A DNA stretch of 64,000 nucleotides, from assembly GCA_016713885.1 (NCBI GenBank), contig JADJOF010000006.1:248001-312000 (forward strand), read 5' to 3'. This stretch comes from Bdellovibrionales bacterium. Lineage in GTDB: Bacteria; Bdellovibrionota; Bdellovibrionia; Bdellovibrionales; JAMPXM01. Shown piece by piece: positions 1 to 8,400 of this stretch (position 1 is its first letter; each line of letters begins with the position of its first letter). A model generated the notes under the pieces. It was not told the DNA's origin, made no database searches, and worked only from the letters and a program-made list of their open reading frames with translations. The translations under genes were made by a program, and so were the position numbers.

Positions 1-1
1 G

Positions 2-172
2 CGGCCACCACCGGCTTTGCCGGAAGAACGTCATGATTCTTTTGAGGTGGCAACCGCAGAAAGTGCTCTGACCACGCAGCCCTCCAAAGAACGGGTTCAG
101 CGGGTCCGGGTCAAAGCCGTAAGGAAGAAAGTTATTCGTGCGCGACGAGCAAAGATGGATCGGGATTGCTGA
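2..172 (+). CDS. C-terminal end of an unidentified protein (runs in from upstream)
   Basis: An open frame enters at base 2 and stops at TGA 170-172, giving 56 residues rich in Arg, Lys and Pro (it starts RPPPALPEERHD and ends RRAKMDRDC). A basic, low-complexity tail like this is common at the C-terminus of soluble or nucleic-acid-binding proteins, but no domain can be named from so little. It overlaps the start of the transporter gene by 35 bases, so the two would be co-transcribed. It is the only frame left open across the window edge up to this point, but it could also be chance. Confidence 0.4.
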   Translation, partial: RPPPALPEERHDSFEVATAESALTTQPSKERVQRVRVKAVRKKVIRARRAKMDRDC

Positions 173-1022
173 AGTTCTGGCTTCGGGATTCTGTTTCGGA
201 TTCTTAGGTTTTTTTGGTAAGCGGGCGCTTGCGAGTGGAATCACTCCTGGCGAGTTCTTGGCGCTGCGCTATCTTTTGGCGGCGTTGATGATGGCTCTGA
301 TTGTGAGTGTCCGCAGTCGGTCGGTAAGGACGCTTTACCGCGGAGCGCGGACTTCGCTGATTTGTTTTTCTCTTGGCGTGCTGGGCTACGCGGTCTTTTC
401 GAGCTTCTATTTTATGGCACTGCAGACGATCTCGGCGTCGCTGACGGTACTTCTTCTTTACATGTATCCCGTGCTTGTGACCTTGGGTGGCGTGGTGTTT
501 TTGCGTGAGCACATCAATCGGCATCGGCTGCCCGCTCTACCGCTGGCTTTCATTGGCATGATTCTTCTTGTCGGGTCGGATGTCATAACATCAGCGGGAT
601 CTGTAAAAGTCGGTGTTCTTTTTGGCTTCCTGTCGGCCTTTTTTTATTCGCTCTACATTTTACTTTCAGCGAAGCTTTTGAAATACACTGATCCTTGGGT
701 TTCGACATTTTGGATTCAACTTGGCGCGGGTGTGTCGCTGTTCACGTTGCACTTTCGCAGTGTTGATCGCATCTCAGAAGTCGCGAGGCTTTCGAGTTGG
801 GACTTGGTCGGTGTGTCGTTTGTTTGCTCCGTTTTAGCGATGTCCTTGTTTTTATCGGGGCTACTTAAAATTCGAAGTTGGGAAGCGTCGCTGCTCTCGA
901 TGTCAGAGCCGATCTCGGGTGTTGCGGTTGGCCTCTTGCTTCTTGGTGAGCACCTTGAGCCAAGTCAGTGGCTGGGGGCGGGACTTGTGATGGTGGCTCT
1001 AGTCTTTGTCTCGCGTCGATAG
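138..1022 (+). CDS. EamA/DMT-family inner-membrane transporter
   Basis: This is a 294-residue hydrophobic protein of the drug/metabolite transporter superfamily. Two EamA halves of five predicted membrane helices each can be read: the first starts near residue 8 (IGIAEVLASG), the second near residue 155. Length and the Glu-containing ends of the repeats (LREH, LLGEHLEP) are normal for the family. Such carriers export or import small metabolites; the substrate cannot be read from sequence. The start is GTG 138, with AAGGAAG at 121-127 as ribosome-binding site. Its last 24 bases overlap the convergent M20 peptidase gene. Confidence 0.85.
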   Translation: MRDEQRWIGIAEVLASGFCFGFLGFFGKRALASGITPGEFLALRYLLAALMMALIVSVRSRSVRTLYRGARTSLICFSLGVLGYAVFSSFYFMALQTISASLTVLLLYMYPVLVTLGGVVFLREHINRHRLPALPLAFIGMILLVGSDVITSAGSVKVGVLFGFLSAFFYSLYILLSAKLLKYTDPWVSTFWIQLGAGVSLFTLHFRSVDRISEVARLSSWDLVGVSFVCSVLAMSLFLSGLLKIRSWEASLLSMSEPISGVAVGLLLLGEHLEPSQWLGAGLVMVALVFVSRR

Positions 1023-2198
1023 CGAGAGCTTGGCGAAGAGTTTCGCATACCACGTGCTCAGAGCCCGAATGCGAGTGCTGAGGCTTTCAAGTTCGATGTA
1101 CTCTTCAACAGTGTGCATGCGGCCACCGACGGGTCCAAGGCCATCCATAATGAAAAGTCCTGGGCGAGACATATGATTGACGTCGCCCGCGCCGCCGGCC
1201 TTGACGGCTTGAATGTTGCGTCCTTCAGACTCACTGAGAGCCGTCAGCAATTGCGTGACGACATCGCTGTATTGAGCGTCGCGGTCAAAGGGCGGACAGT
1301 CGTCGACAATTTCAAAAGTCGAATGATTGGTTTGAGACAGCGTGTCGATCACGAGATGGTGAATGAGCTCGCGCTCATGGAAGTTTGAGAAACGCGTATC
1401 GAGTTTGATGTGAACGTCACCGCAGACGATGTTGTGCTTGCCGCGGCCTCCTTCGATGTGGCCGACGTGAAGCGAGAGCCCTTCACCGAGAGGGGTGCCC
1501 TGTTGTTTTTTTAATTCTCGTACTTCGCCGACAAGCCGGGTGATGAGAGTCGCTGCTTCGTGAGCGGCGTTGATCTCTTCGCCACGACAGCGGCCGGCAT
1601 GGGCCTCGATACCTTGAACTTGAATGTTGTACCAGCGATTGCCGCGGCGGCTCACGATGATGGAGCCATTCTCGAGCGCGGGCTCAAAGCCAAGTACGGC
1701 AATCGATTTTGTGCCGATGTCTTGGAAGAGACGGTGCCAGGCGGTCGAGCCGGATTCTTCGTCGGGAGAGGAAACAACGCGAAGTCCGATAGGAGGTTCT
1801 GGGTTTTCATTTATGTATTCACGAAGACTTTCGATAAGAACGACAAGTCCACCTTTATTGTCGATAATGCCAGCGCCGTGAGCGAGTCGAACAGGGGCTT
1901 GATCGTCGATTTGACTATGGCCTTCGCGGTAGGGGCCGGCTTCCTCCACCGAAAGAACGGTGTCGATGTGAGAAACAAAAGTGACAAAATCATTTTTCCG
2001 AACTGTCGACGGCTTTTCTGCAATCAAAAGGTCATCGGTCTTTCCGCTGACGTCGCGATGCCAATTGATTTGAAAGCCAAGCTGTTGAAGCTCGCTGGCG
2101 ATGATCGCGTGTGTCTCGCGAACTTGGTTTTGAATCGCCGTTGGCGAGGATGATTGACGAGTTTTTGAGAAGCTTTTCTGCGCGAGTTTGCGTGACAT
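999..2198 (-). CDS. M20-family zinc metallopeptidase (carboxypeptidase G2/ArgE-like)
   Basis: This 399-residue protein has the metal-ligand and catalytic pattern of M20 di-zinc hydrolases: H77-x-D79 (SHIDT), bridging D113 (IIDNKGG), catalytic E147-E148 (DEESGS), E172 and a C-terminal His in the motif RMHTVEEY. The dimerisation-domain His is in EAHAGR near residue 200. The family removes C-terminal amino acids, often Glu, from peptides or acyl-amino acids. No signal peptide is visible, so it should act in the cytoplasm. The ATG directly follows the stop of the upstream UMF1-type transporter gene and its GGAGG lies inside that gene, so the two are translationally coupled. A peptide or amino-acid derivative taken up or exported by the transporter is a plausible substrate (inference). 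Confidence 0.85.
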   Translation of the reverse strand: MSRKLAQKSFSKTRQSSSPTAIQNQVRETHAIIASELQQLGFQINWHRDVSGKTDDLLIAEKPSTVRKNDFVTFVSHIDTVLSVEEAGPYREGHSQIDDQAPVRLAHGAGIIDNKGGLVVLIESLREYINENPEPPIGLRVVSSPDEESGSTAWHRLFQDIGTKSIAVLGFEPALENGSIIVSRRGNRWYNIQVQGIEAHAGRCRGEEINAAHEAATLITRLVGEVRELKKQQGTPLGEGLSLHVGHIEGGRGKHNIVCGDVHIKLDTRFSNFHERELIHHLVIDTLSQTNHSTFEIVDDCPPFDRDAQYSDVVTQLLTALSESEGRNIQAVKAGGAGDVNHMSRPGLFIMDGLGPVGGRMHTVEEYIELESLSTRIRALSTWYAKLFAKLSLSTRDKD

Positions 2199-3476
2199 TC
2201 ATTTGTGTTCCTCCGGAAATGGAACGCGACTCAAGAGATAGCCGCCGGTGGCGAAGAGGAGGAGAAGGCTGACGAGCGAAAGACGTGGGCTGGTTGAAAT
2301 CAAACTTGTGACCGCGATGAGCGTTGGTCCAAGGACCGACGAGAATCGCCCGAGCATATTGAAGAAGCCAAAAAACTCGCCTGACTTATCGGCTGGAATC
2401 ATCTTTCCAAATGCGGATCGACTGAGCGCTTGAATGCCGCCTTGAACAAGCCCGATCGAGCCTGCCAGAGCATAGAAGTGCCAGACTTCTGAGATCGTCG
2501 CGGCAAAAGCTGTCACGAGGGCATAAATGCCGATTGCGAGGTAGAGTGCGCGCTTTGTGCTGATTCGGCTCGCGATAGCGCTAAAGCCGATGGCGGCGGG
2601 GAAGCCGATAAACTGAACAAGAAGAAGCGCGACGATGAGCGAGTTGCTTGGAAAGCCAAGTGACATGCCGTAGTCGACGGCCATCTTGATCATCGTGTTG
2701 ACGCCGTCGATATAGAAAAAATTGGCGATGAGAAAAAGGTAGGCGGGGCGAATGGAGCGCAGGTGGTGGAAGGTGCTGATGAGCTGTGACCACGCTCCGC
2801 GGATAATTTCATTTAGGGACTCTTTGGGATGAGGGAGTTCGGGCTCGTTCACAAAAGTGAGAAGGGGAATCGTAAAGATGAGCCACCAGACGCCAACGGA
2901 GAGAAATGAAATTTGCACAGCTTCCGCCGGAGACGCGAGTCCGAAGATTTCTGGCCGAAGAGTCATAAAGACATTGATGGCAAACAGCACGCCACCACCG
3001 AGGTAGCCCAATCCATAACCAAGACCCGAGACAAGATCCATTTCTCGTGGCTTGGCGACGGCGACCAGGAGCGCATCGTAGAAGCTTTGAGCTCCGGAGA
3101 AGCCCATGCTGCCGAGCACATAGAGGAGAGCCGCCAGGAGCCAGTTGCCTTGGGCAACGAGAAAAAGTGCGGCTGTTGAAAGAGCGCCTAAGAAAGTAAA
3201 AGCAAAGAGCAGTTTTTTTCTGCCGCGAGATCGATCGGCGATTGCGCCTAGAAATGGAGCTGAGGCGCCAAGACAGAAACTTGCAACGGTGTTGGCAAGC
3301 CCAAGCTTCGCCGTGGACTCTGAGACGGTACCTGCCGCACTCCAGTACTGTTTAAAGAATACCGGAAAGAATCCAGCCATCACGGTGGTCGCAAAGGCTG
3401 AGTTTGCCCAGTCGTAGAGGCACCATGAAAGCACCTGCTTATCGCGCAGCAGTTCGCGCCAGGATCGAGCACTCAT
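2199..3476 (-). CDS. MFS transporter, UMF1 / Atg22-like family
   Basis: This is a 425-residue, 12-helix major-facilitator protein. The N-terminal motif CLYDWANSAFATTV near residue 19 is the signature of the UMF1 family, related to yeast Atg22, the vacuolar amino-acid effluxer. The loop after helix 2 reads GAIADRSRGRKK, the usual MFS A-motif position. Bacterial members are thought to move amino acids or related nutrients; the actual substrate is unknown. The gene stops right before the M20 peptidase start and lies 39 bases downstream of the lipocalin gene, so all three may form one leftward operon. Confidence 0.85.
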   Translation of the reverse strand: MSARSWRELLRDKQVLSWCLYDWANSAFATTVMAGFFPVFFKQYWSAAGTVSESTAKLGLANTVASFCLGASAPFLGAIADRSRGRKKLLFAFTFLGALSTAALFLVAQGNWLLAALLYVLGSMGFSGAQSFYDALLVAVAKPREMDLVSGLGYGLGYLGGGVLFAINVFMTLRPEIFGLASPAEAVQISFLSVGVWWLIFTIPLLTFVNEPELPHPKESLNEIIRGAWSQLISTFHHLRSIRPAYLFLIANFFYIDGVNTMIKMAVDYGMSLGFPSNSLIVALLLVQFIGFPAAIGFSAIASRISTKRALYLAIGIYALVTAFAATISEVWHFYALAGSIGLVQGGIQALSRSAFGKMIPADKSGEFFGFFNMLGRFSSVLGPTLIAVTSLISTSPRLSLVSLLLLFATGGYLLSRVPFPEEHK

Positions 3477-3515
3477 GGCTCAACGCTGTCTTGGCTTTAT
3501 AAAAACATCAAGTGC

Positions 3516-4070
3516 TTATTTTTCCTGTGGCGTTGCTGCGAACCGAGAAGGATCGTAGCCCTGCTCGATCAGGCGACTTTCAATCTCGGTCATCGCCGCT
3601 GCTGAGAGTTCGGGTGAGCGGCTGAGAATCCAGCCGTATTTACGCTTTGGTTCGCCGACGATCGCCCACGAATAGAGCTCGTTTTCAATCGGGCCGAGAG
3701 CGAGCACCCAGTAGTTTCCACCAGCAAGCTCAGTGCAAAGTCCGAAGAGGCAAGCGAAGGAAACTTTCAGTTTGGAGCGGCCTTCATTTTTTACCCAAGC
3801 CTTGCCGACCACGCGGCTCACTTTGCGTTCACCATCTTCGTTGAGTGTGCACTCGTTTTCAACGCGCAGGCTTTGGTCGCTGTTGAGCGAATAGGTGGCT
3901 GTCGTGTTGGTGCAGCCTTTTTGGAACCGGTTGGGAATCGAGCGAACGTCATACCAGCGGCCAAGGTAGTTTTTGAGGTCAAGCTCTTCGACGGCTGTGA
4001 CCGGGAGTTCCGCTTGAGCAGTGTGCGGAAGGAGTAGGCCGATGCTGAGGGCGAGAAGAAGGGATTTCAT
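3516..4070 (-). CDS. blc: Blc-like bacterial lipocalin, periplasmic
   Basis: This 184-residue protein has a signal peptide (residues 1-20, cut after HTAQA) and then the lipocalin first conserved region, GRWYDVRSIPNRFQ at 37-50, followed by the Cys-containing segment KGCTNTTATY. The later part (KLKVSFACLFG, YWVLALG, YGWILSRSP) matches Blc/apolipoprotein-D-type lipocalins. Blc binds lysophospholipids or fatty acids at the envelope under stress. Escherichia coli Blc is a lipoprotein; here no Cys follows the cleavage site, so this one is probably soluble in the periplasm. It may be the first gene of the group continuing into the UMF1 transporter. Its promoter must lie close to the terminator at 4094-4128. 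Confidence 0.85.
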   Translation of the reverse strand: MKSLLLALSIGLLLPHTAQAELPVTAVEELDLKNYLGRWYDVRSIPNRFQKGCTNTTATYSLNSDQSLRVENECTLNEDGERKVSRVVGKAWVKNEGRSKLKVSFACLFGLCTELAGGNYWVLALGPIENELYSWAIVGEPKRKYGWILSRSPELSAAAMTEIESRLIEQGYDPSRFAATPQEK

Positions 4071-4093
4071 GGGTGGTGCTCCGTAAAAAAAAG

Positions 4094-4128
4094 AAACGTC
4101 GGGGAGGGTTTAGGCCCCGACGTTTTTT
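4094..4128. terminator. Bidirectional Rho-independent terminator
   Basis: An 11-bp perfect stem (AAACGTCGGGG paired with CCCCGACGTTT) encloses a 10-nt loop. A run of A precedes it and a run of T follows it, so it can stop transcripts from both sides. It mainly ends the leftward small gene at 4163-4408. Confidence 0.85.
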
Positions 4129-4162
4129 AACGGAGTTCACTGAACTTGTCTATGCGAAGCGC

Positions 4163-4408
4163 TTAAGCCGCTTTCTTGTGCTTCAGGAAGGACTGATACT
4201 TCTTGTCAAAATCGATTGGCTTTTGACCATCGCGAGTAATCAGACCCCATTTGAACCAATCGTAGTGCTCGGCGCAGAAGTCCATTTTCTCTGACTTCTT
4301 CTTGCAACCATCGGCTTTGCAATTCGTTGGAAGATTAGAAACTGTCGCGGGAGCTTGTCCCTGAGCTTGGCCTGGAGTTGGTTCTTTGTGTTTGAGCTTT
4401 TGTGCCAT
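4163..4408 (-). CDS. Small conserved-looking protein with a Cys4-type cluster
   Basis: This 81-residue protein begins with a Gln/Pro/Lys-rich stretch and then has a compact Cys/His pattern, C-x4-C-x8-C-x2-H (in CKADGCKKKSEKMDFCAEHY). That pattern could hold a zinc ion. The rest is charged and aromatic (WFKWGLITRDGQKPIDF). The ATG is preceded by AAGGAG at good spacing, and a strong terminator lies 35 bases after the stop, so it is a self-contained transcription unit. I do not recognise the family; the metal site is an inference from residue spacing only. Confidence 0.7.
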   Translation of the reverse strand: MAQKLKHKEPTPGQAQGQAPATVSNLPTNCKADGCKKKSEKMDFCAEHYDWFKWGLITRDGQKPIDFDKKYQSFLKHKKAA

Positions 4409-4604
4409 GAAGTCATTCTCCTTTTTCTCCCGGACGGGACGACCGGCCAGGAAGTGTTCATAGAACTCATCGGCGTTTGGACTGAAGGCTTAAGAGGAAG
4501 GTCCTGAATTAATACACTTTGGCTCTAAAACTGGACCTTCGGCGGTCGCAAGGCGGATTGACGCAGCGTTTTCTGGGCGGCAAGAAAGTGGTGCGTCGTG
4601 AGTC

Positions 4605-5384
4605 TTAGTCGACGCGGACTCGGGCGTTATTGGTTTGGCAGAAGATCGAGCCGTCGGCGTTGTGAACCACGAGCCGTCGCAGATAGCGAATGCCGCGGTC
4701 AGATTCCTTTGAAACGCTCACCCACTGATTGATATTGGTCTGCCCGTAATTGTCGCCCGCGATTGCGACATCGTTGTTTGACCCGTACCACTTGAGCACG
4801 GCTCCTGTAGGGTTGTTCTGAGCGTAGCTGATATTGAGGATAATGGCCTGGCCGACCTTGATAAACGAGGTGTCGGTGGAGAGAGTGCAGCCATTTCCCT
4901 GAAGAGTGACGGCGACGGTGTTGGTTTGGCAGAGTGCTCGACCAGCGGAGTCGATGATCTGGAAGTAGCGAGTGTAGCTGCCAGCGAGGTATCCAGTATT
5001 TGTATAGCTGAGGATCAGGTTCGTTGAGGTTTCTCCTCCGAACTGATCGACGACATTGTTTTTTGTGCCGTAGGTGACGACCTTATAGCCCGAAGGCAGG
5101 GTGCCGCTAGGTGTGATGGTGTAGGTGAGGTTGGCGTTGGCGGCGATAGTTGCTGCATTGGTGGCGACCGCACAAGTGATTCCAGAATTGAACTGTTGGT
5201 TCTGCGACGGCGGAAGCCGATAAGATGAGTTGCCGCTGATCAGGTCGTCAGAGCTTGATGCGGTGGAGTCGCTCTGGTCCATCGGTTGTGGCGCGCAGTT
5301 TTGGAACGAAAGTGTAAGCAGCGCAGCTGCGACCACGACGATTGCGGCTGGATGACGAAAAGTGCGGCTCAAAAATGGATTCAC
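4605..5384 (-). CDS. Surface lipoprotein with repeated extracellular-type domains
   Basis: The most likely start is GTG 5384, preceded by GTGGGGAAA; an in-frame ATG at 5462 lies inside a palindromic repeat and gives an unnatural N-terminus. From the GTG the protein is about 259 residues: basic N-terminus, hydrophobic helix AAIVVVAAALLTLS, then the lipobox FQNC, so it should be lipid-anchored. The FQNC form is frequent in Bdellovibrio lipoproteins (family knowledge). The exported part is rich in Ser, Thr and Asn and holds about three similar segments, each ending in a Cys-containing strand such as ITCAVATN, ALCQTNTVAV and IFCQTNNARV, suggesting repeated beta-sandwich units. It lies next to the tail-fibre-like gene and may share its regulation. 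Confidence 0.8.
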   Translation of the reverse strand: MNPFLSRTFRHPAAIVVVAAALLTLSFQNCAPQPMDQSDSTASSSDDLISGNSSYRLPPSQNQQFNSGITCAVATNAATIAANANLTYTITPSGTLPSGYKVVTYGTKNNVVDQFGGETSTNLILSYTNTGYLAGSYTRYFQIIDSAGRALCQTNTVAVTLQGNGCTLSTDTSFIKVGQAIILNISYAQNNPTGAVLKWYGSNNDVAIAGDNYGQTNINQWVSVSKESDRGIRYLRRLVVHNADGSIFCQTNNARVRVD

Positions 5385-5434
5385 TTTGGATTTCCCCACG
5401 CGTCTCTCTATTGTGCACGGCGGATCGTGGAATG

Positions 5435-5467
5435 AAAAGAGACATGTCTCAGTTTGAGACATGTCTC
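5435..5467 (-). terminator. Hairpin that may end the tail-fibre gene (two GAGACATGTCTC copies)
   Basis: On the minus strand, GAGACATGTCTC occurs twice (5456-5467 and 5439-5450), separated by 5 bases. Together they can form a 13-bp stem with a 3-nt loop followed by TTTT (5438-5435). It lies just after the stop of the tail-fibre gene. The same bases also contain the TGTCTC-N5-GAGACA element, so it may have two roles. Confidence 0.55.
5445..5461. promoter_or_regulatory. TGTCTC-N5-GAGACA palindrome, copy 1
   Basis: A perfect 17-bp inverted repeat with spacer AGTTT lies about 60 bases upstream of the lipoprotein start. Other copies are at 18051-18067 and 46598-46614, with a weaker form at 11101-11113. 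Arm length and fixed 5-nt spacer suit a dimeric regulator; the protein is unknown. Confidence 0.5.
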
Positions 5468-5499
5468 TTTAAGCGAGCGGTCATTGATAGACCTAAGGC

Positions 5500-8400
5500 T
5501 TACTGGAAGCCTGTTGACCAGGTGACGTAACAATCCCAGTTCGCGCCCTTCTTCACTGTCATCACGCCGTAGATCGTGCGTGTGCTGGCTGTGGTCGCGG
5601 CATTCGCCGGCTTATAGTACGAATTTGTACAGCCCGAGAACGTATAGGTGCGCGATGTCGTGTCTTCGATCGCGATGTTGTAGACACCGCCATCCACCAT
5701 ATTGCTCAGTGTGATTGCTGAACCACCGACGCTTGCCAGTGTGTGGGTGTTCGAGGTCGAGAGATCGATTGCAGCGCCCGATGCGATCGGGTTTGTCGTT
5801 GAGGCAATCGAGCGGTTGGCGATGACGGAACCTTGAGTTCCCGCAGTCTGCGAGATGTTGAGGTTTCCGTTTGCAGTGTAGTCGGTGGTCATCGACCAGA
5901 GGTTGGCGCCGCCGCCGGAGTTGAGGGTGAGAGTCGTGTTGCCAGGGGCCGCAACATTAAACGCTCCTGCGCTCGCAACATTGGCCTGGACACTGCCCGT
6001 GCTGATGACGACAAGGTTTGCATTGTCAGTGACGAGCGAGATATTCGATGTTGCGGTGTTGGTGATGTAGCTGTGCCCACCGGCGCCGGCACCTTCGAGA
6101 CTGAGATTGCTTTCAACGGTTACAACTGAACCAGTATCGGCGAGAAGCGAATCACCAATTGTTCCAGAGGCTGTGAACTTCGGGATTTTTCCACTTGTGC
6201 CCGAACCGCCGACTCCACCACCTGATGGAACGAGGTCTACGTAGCCGCCACCGTGCTGTGACACTTTGAATTTGTTGGCTGTCGAGTCGAAGTAGATTCG
6301 GCCTTCGCCTGAATTCGATACCGCAGGTGCCGCCATTCCGCGCTGAGTGTAGGCGCCGCTAATGTCGAGAATCGATGACGGGTTGGTGTTGCCGATACCG
6401 ACGTTGCCGGGACCGGTAATTCTCATTTTCTCTGACGTCGAGCTATCATAGGTGCTGAATGAAAGGCCAGCCTGCGATGCGGTATCGGAATAGTTCGCGA
6501 TTCCTCCGGTTAAACCACCTGAACCGTTGTTGCCGACGGCAAAGCGAAGTTCGGCAGAGCTTCCGATGCCACCCGCTGTGTTGGCGATCATCATTCCAGT
6601 AAAGCTCGCTCCTGCTGCCGACCCGGTAACTTGAAGTTTGTTTGTCGGTGTCGCGATGCCGATACCGACATTTCCTGTGTTGTAGTAGATATCGCTGGCA
6701 CTTGTTGTCCACTGCGTGGTTCCACTTGGCGTTGACCACGAGGCGACACCGTTGGCGTCAGAGGTCAAGACTTTGCCGGCGGCCTGATTGCCATCGACGA
6801 TTTTCAGAGTCGTACCGGATGTGCCGACAACGTGGAGCTTGGTGTCTGGCGCCGCGGTGTTGATACCGACGTTTCCAGTGCTGAACAGAAAGTTGCCGGT
6901 GCTATCATTGGCATAAATCAAATCTTTGTTGCCAGTGCCGCCGGAGCTGAAAGTGTGAGTGGTTGTACCGGTCAGCGTAAGTTTAAAGAAGGGGTTTGGA
7001 GTTTGACTATAGATCTGCAGACTGTCCGGTGTAACGTTTGACGTGTTACCGATCGAGACTGCGCCGTTGCCTAACACGCTGAATAGATTTGCTCCACCAA
7101 GCTTTTCGACGTTCAGGACAGTGTCTTCCTGATAGCCACCGGCCTTGATCAGCAGTCCGTGGCCTTCGCCCTGAGTGGTGTCAGAGTTTACGATCTTGGC
7201 AATATGAGCCGTTGGATTGTCGCCATTTGGACTGTTGACGTGAAGCTTTGCTGTCGGGCTGTTGGTTCCAATGCCGACGTTGCCCGTGTTGTAGTAGATG
7301 TCGTTAACAGTCGTGGTCCACTGACCAGTGGGCGGCGCTGTCCACGTGCCGTCACCACGAAGATAAGTGGTACTATCAGCAGTTCCGCTTCCAAGTCGTG
7401 CCGACGCAATTGTACCTGACGAGATCACGCCTGCGGCGAGGCCTGAGATATTTGTACATGTGAACGTGTCGGTGAGGGAAGACCATGTGAGTGTTTGTGA
7501 GGCCGCGCACGACGCTGAACCTGCGAACTGCTGTGCGCCGGCGGCAGTCAAAAGACTGCCGACTGAGAAGTTGGCCGCTGCCCACTCGGTGCCACCGTAG
7601 CGAAGGACTTGTCCTGTAGACGGCGCCGTCGCGTTGACAGCGACGCCTTGGATTTTTGCAACCGCTGGAGCAGGGTATGTTCCAGAGAGATCGCCACTGG
7701 CAGCGCCGTTTGGAGCGCGTGAGTTTGAAAGGCGAGAGTCAGTTGCTTGAACCACTGTTGATGCTGTTGTTCCGCCGTCGGCTGCGAGTTGCACAAGACC
7801 TTTTGCAGCCGTTGTTGCATCATCCACACCGATGATCGGATTTGTTGCGGTTCCCGTATTGACGACGGGAGCCGTGACGCTAACTGATGCCACGACACCG
7901 GCTGCACCCGCGTCGTTTGCGCAGGTCCAACGTGAATTTGTGTTATCCCACTTCAGAACCTGTTGATCGCTACAAGCCACGTTGTTTGGAGCGTATGTCA
8001 TGTACTTGCCGGCTGCACTCACCATTTGATCAGGTGCAATCGCGATGGCTGTCGATGCGGCGGCCGTCAAGCGACCTTGAGCGTCGACTGTGAAAGTTCC
8101 TACGCTCGATGCTGAACCGTAGCTACCAGCGGTAACAGCTGTGTTGGCAAGATTCAGTGTTGCACTTCCAGACGTGGCGCCGCCGCTGAGGCCTGTACCG
8201 GCAACAACGTCGGTGATGTCTCCGCCTGCATTTGAATCGGTACCGCACACCCAACGTGTGTTGGTGTTGTCCCATTTGAGGATCTCTTGATCACTACAAG
8301 CGACGTTGTTAGGAGCATAGGTCATGTACTTTCCAGCGGCGCTCACCATTTGATCAGGCGCAATTGCGATGGCTGTCGAAGCTGCAGCGGTGAGGCGGCC

